A stretch of 64,000 bases of DNA. Source: a virus. The first letter of the stretch is position 1, and every line of letters starts with the position of its first letter. The stretch is taken from positions 1-64,000 of IMG/VR virus record IMGVR_UViG_3300009149_007629; one strand, given 5' to 3'. Positions 26,197-35,700 of the stretch are shown one piece after another. The position numbers were made by a program, and so were the translations under genes. The notes beneath the pieces are model-generated. The model worked only from the letters and a program-made list of their open reading frames with translations, ran no database searches and was not told the origin of the DNA.

Positions 26197-26841
26197 TTAG
26201 ATGTATCTATCCGGTATATACCTAGGTATATACTCACCATCAAGTCCCTCTACACCGGTCACTCCCTGGATACTTATCCCCTGCAAACCCGTAGCTCCCT
26301 GAATACCCGTATCCCCTAAATAACCTTCTATCCCTTGGAGCCCCGTAATACCTTGGTATCCTGTAAACCCCTTATACCCCTCGTCTCCTTTAGCACCTTT
26401 TAAGGTATAATTTCCCTGCCCCTTATATACCTCGAGATCTTCCTTCTTTATAGGATTTATACCAGTAAGACCAGATGACCCATCCTGTGTCAGTTTTACT
26501 AATACTAAAGGGACTTTATTTGATAGGTCCGGGAAAACTTTAACATCTCCGTAGCTTTTTTTATTAAAAGATGCGCTAGGAAGAACTTCTATTGTACCGG
26601 TTTCTGTACGTACTATAAGGACATATAAGATAGAATTAACATGATTAAAGACCCTCCGAGATACCTGATTTATGTACTTAAGAACAACTTCTTCTACATT
26701 AAGTCTTAAATCATTTAGGTATACCCAGGTCCCTTCAACAACAGTAGCACCACCCTTAAAAAAGACGATATTCTCGCCCTCTGAGCTACTATTCTTAACT
26801 TTTATCTTAAAGTTATTATCTTTTTTGGGTTTTAAAGCCAT
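26197..26841 (-). CDS. Collagen-like fibre protein A
   Basis: A 214-residue protein. Residues 1-148 are a beta-rich head (TWVYLNDLRLNVEEVVLKY; KVPLVLVKLTQDGSSGLTG), and residues ~149-202 are about 18 G-X-Y triplets with many G-X-T-G units (GAKGDEGYKGFTGYQG..., GLQGATGLQGISIQGVTG), then a short tail rich in Arg, Tyr and Pro. The head is paralogous to that of the gene at 27264-27911. Collagen-like triplets form trimeric rods in phage fibres. Inference: a short tail-tip fibre. It sits downstream of the 111-residue gene and directly upstream of the gpI-like gene. Confidence 0.75.
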   Translation of the reverse strand: MALKPKKDNNFKIKVKNSSSEGENIVFFKGGATVVEGTWVYLNDLRLNVEEVVLKYINQVSRRVFNHVNSILYVLIVRTETGTIEVLPSASFNKKSYGDVKVFPDLSNKVPLVLVKLTQDGSSGLTGINPIKKEDLEVYKGQGNYTLKGAKGDEGYKGFTGYQGITGLQGIEGYLGDTGIQGATGLQGISIQGVTGVEGLDGEYIPRYIPDRYI

Positions 26842-26908
26842 AGAAGGCCTGCGCTATCCTCAGATATAGGTATTAAATACTGTAGATAATATTAAAACAT
26901 TATCGTTA

Positions 26909-27244
26909 TTATTTAGTAATCTTCCTATATTCGCTGGCAGCTCCAGATGCCTTATCGATTATGACCTGTCCGATCAAAAGTTCTATCAGCTCTTTAAAAC
27001 CTGTAGGGTTCAAATAATCCGGGTCCTCATTCTCAGACACTATTTGTTCTATTTCAGGTTCCTTGATATCCTTAATAGCATCACCAACTTGTTCTAAAAG
27101 GTTCTTGTAGAATAAAGTACTCGGTACTCCATTCACTAAATAGGGGCTCTGCTTATCCATAGGATTTATTGCTTCTTTATCAGAAGACAGCACTATTGAT
27201 CTATTTATTACACTTCTAGCTTTCTCTCTTAAAACCTCATCCAT
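26909..27244 (-). CDS. Hypothetical protein (111 aa)
   Basis: A 111-residue acidic, helical protein not recognised. Features: an N-terminal amphipathic helix (MDEVLREKARSVINRS), a central Pro/Asn-rich loop, and a Glu-rich middle (DIKEPEIEQIVSENEDPD) followed by a helix. It lies between the two collagen-like paralogues and could be a chaperone or assembly partner, but that is only an inference from position. A run of about 64 bases without a clear signal separates it from the next gene. Confidence 0.6.
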   Translation of the reverse strand: MDEVLREKARSVINRSIVLSSDKEAINPMDKQSPYLVNGVPSTLFYKNLLEQVGDAIKDIKEPEIEQIVSENEDPDYLNPTGFKELIELLIGQVIIDKASGAASEYRKITK

Positions 27245-27263
27245 CTTTTGCTCCTTATATTTA

Positions 27264-27911
27264 TTAAAAGAAATCTTCGAACGGTATATCGATGTCCCAA
27301 CTGATACCTGTCATACCTGGAAAACCAGTTACTCCCTGATTACCGGGTATTACAGGACCTACTAAACCGGTTACTCCTATAAACCCTGTTTCTCCTACTA
27401 TACCAGGTATTCCTGTCTCTCCTACTATACCAGTTTCCCCATAAGTTGTGCTAGGTTCTCCTTGAGCACCCTTTAAGTTCTTCTTTATTATATTACCAGA
27501 CCCAGAGAAAAACTGTATGTTTTCATTTTCTAAAGGTTTATAACCATACACTAGATCTGAGCTACCATCCTGGATAGCTATGACACCCACTAAAGGTGCT
27601 ATCGTAAAACCCACAGGACGAGGTACGGCCTGCATCGTTGTAAAAGGTACATGAGTACCTTCTATTACAGTTATACCCTCATTTACATCTATACCTATCA
27701 GCAGGTACACTGCGAAATTTCTATCTTTAAAGAATCTTGTCCTGGAGCCTTTAATCACAGTATTTATATAAGAGGATAGTCGGAATAGTGTCCCTTTATA
27801 GCTTACCCATTTATTATCTATAATGATTGAGCCAGATTCTATCTTCACTGAATCATCGGAATAATTAGGGACTGTTACTCCCTTTATCTTATTATTTTTT
27901 GGCTTAAGCAT
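27264..27911 (-). CDS. Collagen-like fibre protein B (paralogue of A)
   Basis: A 215-residue protein using the ATG at 27909-27911 (an upstream TTG adds one residue); AAGGAA precedes it. The head parallels protein A: LKPKNNKIKGVTV against LKPKKDNNFKIKV, NKWVSYKGTLFRLSSYINTV against GTWVYLNDLRLNVEEVVLK, and PLVGVIAIQDGSSDL against PLVLVKLTQDGSSGL. A collagen-like section covers about residues 145-203 (GAQGEPSTTYGETGIVGETG; GETGFIGVTG). Together with protein A and the 364-residue protein it gives three collagen-bearing genes in this stretch. Likely a trimeric fibre. The identity of partner proteins is unknown. Confidence 0.75.
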   Translation of the reverse strand: MLKPKNNKIKGVTVPNYSDDSVKIESGSIIIDNKWVSYKGTLFRLSSYINTVIKGSRTRFFKDRNFAVYLLIGIDVNEGITVIEGTHVPFTTMQAVPRPVGFTIAPLVGVIAIQDGSSDLVYGYKPLENENIQFFSGSGNIIKKNLKGAQGEPSTTYGETGIVGETGIPGIVGETGFIGVTGLVGPVIPGNQGVTGFPGMTGISWDIDIPFEDFF

Positions 27912-27922
27912 CAAAATTCCTT

Positions 27923-29503
27923 TTAATCATATATTAATATCGGGCCCTGAGGTCTACTAAAACCAGATCCTATAGGATTCTCTGTACTAGCAGGTATATA
28001 AACTCTTATTCCACTACTATCCTGATAAGATAAAGTCTCTCCAACTCCCTGTATAACTGCTAATCTTAAATCTAATCTATTTTCAGCAGGAGCAAAATCC
28101 CATGTCTTTAATTTAGCGTATACTGTTATATAAAGGGGTTTCTGAGCTGAAGAGGATATATTTACTTTTATATAATCTATAGTGATCTTTGTATCAGAGG
28201 ATATCCCGTCACTTACCGTAAGTTTAACTTCCCAGATACCAGGAAGAGTATATACATGACTAGGATTCTGCTCTATACTAGTATTCCCGTCCCCGAAATC
28301 CCATAACCATGATATTATAGGGCCAGAAGTAAACGTACTAGTATCTGTAAATTGTACAGATAAGGGTTGGTACCCCTCAAGTATGTTTGCTGTAAAATCT
28401 GCTACAGGTGGTGCGGAGGCTTCTACCAAATCTAGCCATATAATTTCATCTATTGCTTGGACCTGAGCCCATGTTTCTCCTCCATCCTCAGATTTATATA
28501 TTCCATCTTGAGCGGATACCGCGACCACAACTCCTGACTCATACTCTTTTATTGAGGAGATATACCCTGAAGGAGTAGTTAAGGTATTTGTAAAGGCAGC
28601 CCCTGTATCATCTGTTGATAAATAGATTTTACCCGGTACATAAATCGCATAATCATAGTAGCCACTTCCGGTACCTACAAGGATACGGCCAGAAGAAAGT
28701 ACCTCTACACATGAACCTATACTATAAGTGTTACTTAAAAAAACATCATTAGGGTATCCACTAGGATAAGCAACCATATCTACTGGATATCCTGGAGGCA
28801 TGCTACCTGGCCAGATGGCCCCGCCATCAAATGATTGTGTAATAGCAGGCAAAGTTTTATCAGGCAAGTAAAAATATGCAGCACCTACTCTTAACACCCT
28901 ATTGCTATCTATATAATGTGTATCTAAGGTATAACTCCACGAGGAAGTATAGGTATAGGGGGGTATAGGTGGGATAGAAATACTAGGTTTAGAATAGGAT
29001 GTTATTGTACCTAATCCATAATTGTCTATTATAAGATACGCATTATTAGTCTGAGATATTACCAAAGAGCCTGACACTGCCCCATCTCTTACGCCATATA
29101 CTGAATGAGAATATGAGGATGGTGTCCAGGGCCCATCAGGACCCGTATCTGACCGGTAAATATTATCATAGGAATTAATAACAGCAAGAGTCCCATTATC
29201 AAACAGATGTATCCTCATAGCTGTATTATGGTATGGCCAATTAGTTGAATAAACATCTGACCAAGGAGGAGTGCTAGAGCCTACCATAGTCCAGGTATCT
29301 CCACCATCCTCTGATCTTATTATTCTACCTTTACCATAACCCGGAATAGTAGTATTAGGAACAAATACTAATCCGTAAGCAAGATCACCCTTGCAGGATA
29401 GGTTATATACCTCATAATCATTATAGACTAATTGCCAAGTAGTACCTCCGTCTTTAGACTGGGTGATACCACCAGGACCTGATGCTAATATGTTTATAGC
29501 CAT
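27923..29503 (-). CDS. Asp-box (BNR) propeller plus PKD domain protein 1
   Basis: A 526-residue protein. Residues ~1-360 carry five Asp-box repeats of the S-x-D-x-G-x-T-W type (QSKDGGTTWQLVY, IRSEDGGDTWTMV, QSFDGGAIW, LSTDDTGAAF, YKSEDGGETWAQV), indicating a beta-propeller as in sialidases, though no catalytic signature of an enzyme was identified. Residues ~365-450 are a PKD domain (PPVADFTANILEGYQPLSVQF, WLWDFGDGNTS, HVYTLPGIWEVKLTV). The C-terminal ~75 residues end in FSRPQGPILIYD and match the next gene. The neighbouring paralogue and adjacent PKD genes suggest a surface-binding tail-tip protein. Carbohydrate binding is plausible for both domain types but unproven. Confidence 0.8.
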   Translation of the reverse strand: MAINILASGPGGITQSKDGGTTWQLVYNDYEVYNLSCKGDLAYGLVFVPNTTIPGYGKGRIIRSEDGGDTWTMVGSSTPPWSDVYSTNWPYHNTAMRIHLFDNGTLAVINSYDNIYRSDTGPDGPWTPSSYSHSVYGVRDGAVSGSLVISQTNNAYLIIDNYGLGTITSYSKPSISIPPIPPYTYTSSWSYTLDTHYIDSNRVLRVGAAYFYLPDKTLPAITQSFDGGAIWPGSMPPGYPVDMVAYPSGYPNDVFLSNTYSIGSCVEVLSSGRILVGTGSGYYDYAIYVPGKIYLSTDDTGAAFTNTLTTPSGYISSIKEYESGVVVAVSAQDGIYKSEDGGETWAQVQAIDEIIWLDLVEASAPPVADFTANILEGYQPLSVQFTDTSTFTSGPIISWLWDFGDGNTSIEQNPSHVYTLPGIWEVKLTVSDGISSDTKITIDYIKVNISSSAQKPLYITVYAKLKTWDFAPAENRLDLRLAVIQGVGETLSYQDSSGIRVYIPASTENPIGSGFSRPQGPILIYD

Positions 29504-29508
29504 AAGTT

Positions 29509-31020
29509 TTAATCGAAAACCAGTACTGGACCTTGGGGTCTTTGAAAACCACCAGGATCCGGATCATTAAAATATGCCGGGATAGTAGCTCTTATACCAA
29601 CTCCAGTATTGAATAGATATTGAGCACTGCCCTTTGCTACCATAACTTTTAATAGTAGGTTATTATCCAGGATAGATTCATCATAAGTCTTCAAATTCGG
29701 GAAGACCCTTACATAGTTAATTTTTTGTTTTATGCCTTCAAAATTAACTACGATATATTCTGTTCTAATTAATGTATCTGATCCTATACTATTTGTTACT
29801 GTTAACGATACCGTGTACTTTCCAGGACTTCCATATATATGCAAAGGATTTTGAACATTAGATACTCCACTATCTCCAAAGTCCCATTCCCATAAAGTTA
29901 TTGGATCAGAATCAGATATACTCTCATCTGTGAATTGTACTGTTAAAGGATTATATCCTTCTAAAGGAGTCGCAGTAAAATCAGCTACAGGAGGTATTAT
30001 ACCTTCTATCAAATCAAGATGTGTTAATCCCGTCTGTGTAAAAACAGAGGACCAACTACTTCCATCATCCGTGGATTTTTCAACACCGCCATTATAGGAT
30101 ATTGCATACACAGTAGTGCTACTACTATCTTCTTCTATATCTACTATATTTTGTCCTAAATATATAGACGCAAAGTGCTCCCCAAGATCGTCTGAGATAC
30201 TTATGCCACCAGAAGTACCTACAAGCACTCTTCCCGAATTTAAAAGTCGTATTACTCTATTAACTGCATTATATCCTCCGAATACATCGTAAGGCCACCC
30301 CGTTTGACCTAAAGTAGGAGTACTAGGCCATGTTGCCCCCCCATCAAAAGAGTGTGCAACAAGTGATACATTGTCCGTAGGAGGTCCAAAATACCCTCCA
30401 CCAACTCTTATTATGTGATTTGAGGTCACATAAATAACATCATAAGTTGATAGCATCCCTGCTATATAATAAGAAGGAGAGAATATCTGTGTCTCGGGCT
30501 TATCTACGGAAGTAACAGGCCCAGCTCCATAATTCTCTATAATATCGTAGAAGCGTTTAGGACCAGGATCAGAATAACCCCTAAGAACTAAAACAGACCC
30601 TGTATCAAAATCTTTAACAGACCAAGGGCCTCTTTTATAGGATGTGTTTACTAAAGTCCAGGGACCTGCTGGCCCTGTTGTAGATCTATATATACCATCA
30701 GAATAAGTAAATAAAAGTAATGTTCCATTTTCAAATAGGTGCAACCAAACATCATAATATTCTACATAGGCGTTTCCGTACCATGTCCCTGATAAATCCC
30801 ATGAAGGACCTATCAAATTCCACGTCTCTCCTCTATCAGTAGACTCTATTATTCTAGTAGTATTAGGAGATCCCGATATATAAGCTAGTCCATAACAAAG
30901 ACTATCTTTGCAAGTAACATTTATTACAGGATAGTCTGTATATACCGGTTGCCAACTGACTCCTTCATCAATTGATCTATATATACCACTATATCCAGAA
31001 GCTAATACGAATAAACTCAT
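29509..31020 (-). CDS. Asp-box (BNR) propeller plus PKD domain protein 2
   Basis: A 503-residue paralogue of the downstream gene. The N-terminus corresponds residue by residue in places (ASGYSGIYRSIDEGVSWQPVY against ASGPGGITQSKDGGTTWQLVY; VINVTCKDSLCYGLAY against VYNLSCKGDLAYGLVF). Asp boxes: YRSIDEGVSWQPV, IESTDRGETWNLI, AHSFDGGATW, ISDDLGEHF, EKSTDDGSSWSSV. The PKD domain occupies ~343-425 (PPVADFTATPLEGYNPLTVQF, WEWDFGDSG). The C-terminal domain ends FQRPQGPVLVFD. A 152-bp gap separates it from the 74-residue PKD gene. Tandem duplication produced these two genes; their divergence suggests different binding targets (inference). Confidence 0.8.
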   Translation of the reverse strand: MSLFVLASGYSGIYRSIDEGVSWQPVYTDYPVINVTCKDSLCYGLAYISGSPNTTRIIESTDRGETWNLIGPSWDLSGTWYGNAYVEYYDVWLHLFENGTLLLFTYSDGIYRSTTGPAGPWTLVNTSYKRGPWSVKDFDTGSVLVLRGYSDPGPKRFYDIIENYGAGPVTSVDKPETQIFSPSYYIAGMLSTYDVIYVTSNHIIRVGGGYFGPPTDNVSLVAHSFDGGATWPSTPTLGQTGWPYDVFGGYNAVNRVIRLLNSGRVLVGTSGGISISDDLGEHFASIYLGQNIVDIEEDSSSTTVYAISYNGGVEKSTDDGSSWSSVFTQTGLTHLDLIEGIIPPVADFTATPLEGYNPLTVQFTDESISDSDPITLWEWDFGDSGVSNVQNPLHIYGSPGKYTVSLTVTNSIGSDTLIRTEYIVVNFEGIKQKINYVRVFPNLKTYDESILDNNLLLKVMVAKGSAQYLFNTGVGIRATIPAYFNDPDPGGFQRPQGPVLVFD

Positions 31021-31172
31021 TTATTCTATAAATCCTTAGTCAAAAATCTATGTAACTTGTCTTACTAACAGTAGTCTCTATAACTCTGGAAGTATACGGG
31101 GACCGTTCCTTCTAACTTGATGTCAATATATTTGTAGACATACTTACCTTTTAAAAGAAAATCTTCTCTTTA

Positions 31173-31397
31173 TTACACGTTTATACGTACTCTTAAACTG
31201 ACCGTATGAAAACCATCTTGTACATATACATGTACAGGGTGCTCTTCTGTAGATGTATTACCATCTCCAAAATCCCATAACCACCCATCAACCGAGTAGC
31301 CCAAAGAAATTGTTGTCAAATTTGTAAAAGCTACAGCTAATGGGGGTTTACCTGTTAATGGAGTGGCTTCAAAATTTATATTTACACTTAGACTCAT
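31173..31397 (-). CDS. Single-domain PKD protein (74 aa)
   Basis: The whole 74-residue product is one PKD module (FEATPLTGKPPLAVAF, WLWDFGDGNTSTEEHP, HVYVQDGFHTVSLRV). It closely resembles the last PKD domain of the preceding 439-residue gene (FEGIPTAGPAPLTVQF, WYFGDGNTSNEINPKN). The two genes overlap by 4 bases (ATGA type), a coupled start. It ends with a double stop (TAA TAA). A free-standing PKD domain is unusual; it may add to a multi-protein adhesin or be a split-off repeat. Domain call is confident, role unknown. Confidence 0.8.
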   Translation of the reverse strand: MSLSVNINFEATPLTGKPPLAVAFTNLTTISLGYSVDGWLWDFGDGNTSTEEHPVHVYVQDGFHTVSLRVRINV

Positions 31398-32713
31398 ATC
31401 ACCACCTTCACATTCTGGCTCACACTATATCTATTATGAGTTAAGTATGTATTCTTTGGATTAATTTCATTTGAAGTATTACCATCCCCAAAATACCAGG
31501 TACGCCCTGATATCGAGTATCCCACAGGTACTTCAGATTTATCTTTAAACTGTACTGTAAGGGGCGCAGGGCCTGCAGTAGGGATACCCTCAAAATCCAC
31601 CAGAAGCTGAAAAGTCCTCGAATGTATAAAATCCGTTTTAGATTCAGTATCTTGAGTACCAAGACTATTCCAAACAGTTAAACTAACTGTATAAAGCCCA
31701 GGGACATTAAACCGATGCTGTGGATTTTGATCTTCTGAACTATACCCATCTCCGAAATCCCATAACCACTGCACAATAGGTAAAAATGAAATTGATGCGT
31801 CTGTAAACTGTACTAGCGGGAAATACCCATCTGTAGGAGTAGCTGTAAAATCTGCTACAGGAGCCGGTGAGATAACAGAAATGTAGTCTGTTTTTATATC
31901 AGCATCAGAACTACCAGGTCCACTAGCAGTTAAAGTAACTGTGTAGGTACCCGGAGAGCTGTAGATATGTATAGGATTTTGATCCGTAGAAGTATTAGTA
32001 TCTCCAAAATCCCATAACCAACTCGTGATATAACCTGTAGATAGATCCGTAAAAGTTACAGATAAAGGAGGAGCCCCTAATGTAGGGGTACCTGAGAAGT
32101 CTGAAACTATTACAGGGACGTACTCCTCCAAAAACACGTTAGGGGGAGATCCTACAGCTGAGTATGCATTATATAGAGGGGATCCAAGCTCATCTACTAC
32201 CGACTGGAACTCACCTACACGAGTAGTATCCCAATATAAGTCTGAAGACTCCTGTACTACCCCATTGATAATATCATCATACACATAGTACCTAAAAGTC
32301 TTTGGGTCTGTATCAAAGAGCACAAACAACCGAGGCTCCATACCTGCTTCCACATACGGAGACACCTGTATGACATTACTAAGCAACGTGCGCACAAGCT
32401 GTACAGACGGGGTCTCTGAACCAAATGGTTCTATCACGTACATATTTAGATCCCCATTTTGTGTCACACCAAAGAACCATATCTTATCGGTATCTATGAC
32501 ATAAGCAGGAGTCTGTGCTTTTGATATTCTGAAGGTAGAAGCCAGGATCTGATCAAGTCTGAACTTCTCTCCTTCATACTCGCACAAAAAGATACGAGCA
32601 TTGATACGTATAACAGCCCAAAAAGATCCTTTGACAAGGATACCCTGAGGTATCCTCTCATTACCGATCCCGGTTAAAAAATGCTCTTCTCTTTGGGTAA
32701 TTGGTATAGACAT
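31394..32713 (-). CDS. Multi-PKD virion protein (three PKD domains)
   Basis: A 439-residue protein. Residues ~1-205 look like a beta-rich domain of propeller type (FWAVIRINARIFLCEY; IWFFGVTQNGDLNMYV). Three PKD domains follow: ~208-290 (FSGTPTLGAPPLSVTFTDLS, WLWDFGDTNTS), ~290-370 (FTATPTDGYFPLVQFTDASI, WLWDFGDGYSS) and ~370-439 (FEGIPTAGPAPLTVQFKDKS, TWYFGDGNTS). The DNA encoding two of these modules shares near-identical 20-base stretches with the neighbouring gene. PKD domains in surface proteins mediate binding and spacing. Inference: a modular adhesin or fibre arm; coupled to the 74-residue gene. Confidence 0.8.
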   Translation of the reverse strand: MSIPITQREEHFLTGIGNERIPQGILVKGSFWAVIRINARIFLCEYEGEKFRLDQILASTFRISKAQTPAYVIDTDKIWFFGVTQNGDLNMYVIEPFGSETPSVQLVRTLLSNVIQVSPYVEAGMEPRLFVLFDTDPKTFRYYVYDDIINGVVQESSDLYWDTTRVGEFQSVVDELGSPLYNAYSAVGSPPNVFLEEYVPVIVSDFSGTPTLGAPPLSVTFTDLSTGYITSWLWDFGDTNTSTDQNPIHIYSSPGTYTVTLTASGPGSSDADIKTDYISVISPAPVADFTATPTDGYFPLVQFTDASISFLPIVQWLWDFGDGYSSEDQNPQHRFNVPGLYTVSLTVWNSLGTQDTESKTDFIHSRTFQLLVDFEGIPTAGPAPLTVQFKDKSEVPVGYSISGRTWYFGDGNTSNEINPKNTYLTHNRYSVSQNVKVVI

Positions 32714-32719
32714 ACTTTG

Positions 32720-35700
32720 TTACCCGCGCATAGTGTACATGTATGTAAGTCTAAAGGTCTTGCCTGTAGATCTTATAGAGAATTGAAAATGCCCTCTACT
32801 AGAATAAACCCCATAGCTGTTGTCTGGTAATACTGGTCGATATAAATCCACTATAGGGGTCTCTGGACCCGCCATTATTATAGGAGTATTAGACAAAGCA
32901 TCCTGGTATGTCTCTGCCACTTGCACATGGTCGTGCTCACCCGCCACCGGTATCGCATAGTACCAGGTATCGTTTACCAATGGGAACGGAGTCAAACCTG
33001 TATCTTGTTTTAATCTTATAAGAGATCCCACAGGGAATGGGTGGTCCATCGATATCAGATCCGTCCCTGTATCAATAGTACAGTACTTAAACATTCCTGT
33101 TTTCTGCTGTGTGTATATAGTAATATTACCTACACCTGCTGTGGGGAGTATATCGATGGGGGAGCCAGGTCCAGGAGTTGAAGATACCTGTATAGTAGTA
33201 TCATCAACATAAATAACATAATAATAACCAAACTCACTTAATGGACTAGGTAAAACACCATTATCTGATTTAAATTGAACCGTTGTACCATCCTGGAATA
33301 TCGCTCCATCAACTTCTAACCAATTATTACCTAAATCAGCAGTTATCCCACCAGCTTCCTCTTCCGACCCACTTATAGAAACATAAGAGTATTGTACTGG
33401 AAGAGTGTATGTTGTCACACCCACACCTGGAGTTGTTAGAATATTAATGTAGGTGTTATTTGATGCATCTGACACAGAGTACGCTAACCGAATCTCCGTA
33501 GGTGATACATTAATAGCATAGTATATTCGCTCCTCTACCAAAGGATCTGGCAGTACATCATTGTCTGAGTATAGAAGTACTTTGCTACCTGTAGGGATAT
33601 CTTCTGCTACTGTAAGTATGTCTGTAACGTCACTATAGCTAAAGGACTGTGAAGCGGGTATCTCGTATATCCGTGCATTATCATCATCCGAATCTATATC
33701 TCTAAAGTTAGGATCGGTTGCGGAGGATATCTCATAGATCTCTCCACTGCCTATCGTGTCGTAGGCATTCTCTTCTCCTCGAGCATCACAATAGAAATAT
33801 TTACCCTGCATACTCATTGTCTGAAGGTTGTCTTTAAAAGGCATTGGACCATACCCGAAGGTAAACTGTTCCCCTTCTATAAACTGCTCATCCCAGGGTT
33901 TACCCGTAGCATTATTAAATTGTAGGGACAAATCGTCTAGAAAAGGCATCGTACCCGTTTTTTGTATTTTTCTTGGAGTAGGAGATGTCTGATACTCCCA
34001 TGAGGATCCGTTCCACCCATACGTTGCAGGACGACCTGTATCAGACACCTGAAAAAAAACATTACTCATAAGTTTAATGTTCATTCCATTGTCTAGCGCT
34101 ATCTTTGTCCGCCAGCATGAATAGAACCACGGTAGACGAGACAATAATGTCCCACCATAAAGGGTCGCGTCACAATTATTGAAGCGGGAATACCATGCTG
34201 TCCCATAGTTTGTTACACTCGAAGTACCGTCTAGTTTGTATACAGCAACACGTATTACATAGTTATAATCTCCTGGATTATAACTATATAGGTCAACGAA
34301 GGTATCTTCATAAATTTGCGATAAAGGACCATAACAATATGAAAGTATATTCTCAACTGAAACAGGATAGGGGGAAACTAAAGAAGCAGATCCTGTACCT
34401 GCACCCGTCACAGTGACATCATATAAACGTATATCCGTGCCTCTCCTTATGAAGACTTGTGTAGTCCCCTCAACTATTGACACTCCATAATGATAGGATG
34501 AACTTGCACCGGGGATACCCATTACGTTATACCACCCTACACCATCTTCAAGTACCCATGCCTTATCATAGTAGTAAGAACCCTCATCAGAAGACATATC
34601 AGGGTATCTACCACCCCTCACAACTCTACCGTTGTTCGCAGTAAGTTGACCCGCGCATATGCGAATCTCATAAGTGCTCATTCCACTTAAAGCGGTTGCT
34701 GTTGTATACTGTATCCCTGTTGGACCTGCAAGATCTATCCTTGTTAAACCTGTATCATGGCCCGCCCACAGATATGTAGTTACAGAATCGTACGCCATGT
34801 CTTTTATATTACTATCAATAAGACCATCTCCGCCCACAACTAATAGTGTAGGAGATGTTGTCGGAGCTGTAGTATCATACTCAAAAATCCCCTGATTTGT
34901 CCCTATATAAAGTTTTGTACCTATCGTTATTACACGGCGCAATCTTGTAGAGCTATCTCCAAATTTACAAAGAGCTTCGGATGTCTCCAGGGTGTTCCAC
35001 AGCCACCGGCACATGTTGTAATCTCCTGAATACCTACTTTTTTGTACCGTGTATAAATAACCCCCTAGTAATTCTGAGCATCCTTCTATCATAGAGTCCA
35101 TCATAGCGTAAGAGGATATGGAAGGTCCCGCACCAGCTGTACCACCTTCACCAGGATCACCCGACCAGCCTAAATCATGTGGCATAACTTTATTATCCAC
35201 ATCTATACCCATGGATAGTTGATATATAAAGTCTCCTGGAGCCCAAGGAGATGCCTCTACTACGTACTGTCCGGTGTTTTGCCTGACCATAGTACCACTA
35301 CCATCAGACGTAAGAGTGATGGCTGACCCTCCTTCTGAAGTAGATAAGCGTGTAGTCGTAGTATTTTTATAAACGATATAGTAATCTGTGTCTATCACTA
35401 AAGGAGAAGGTAAACTCCCGCCTGTGACACGCACTATATCGTTTACTGCCCAGTCCTGGTCAAGATCCATAATGATATCGTCTATAGGAGAGCCAGATAC
35501 CGTAAAAGTATCGTCTACCACATCAGAGGCATCTCCCGTCTTTGTTATTCTTGTCTTACCTACATAGTTAAATATGTTGTTAGGGATACCAGACAATTCT
35601 AAAACTCCCTGTGACAAGGGAGGATAACCTGCATCATTAAATATCTGACTTTCTCTTCCTACAGGATGAGCAAATACTCTGGAGAAACTCGGCCTCAAAG

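Noticed and set aside
31121-31126. Perfect TTGACA (minus strand) as a promoter for the 503-residue gene
   Set aside because: No acceptable -10 box occurs at 16-18 bases; the nearest TATACT is 24 bases away.
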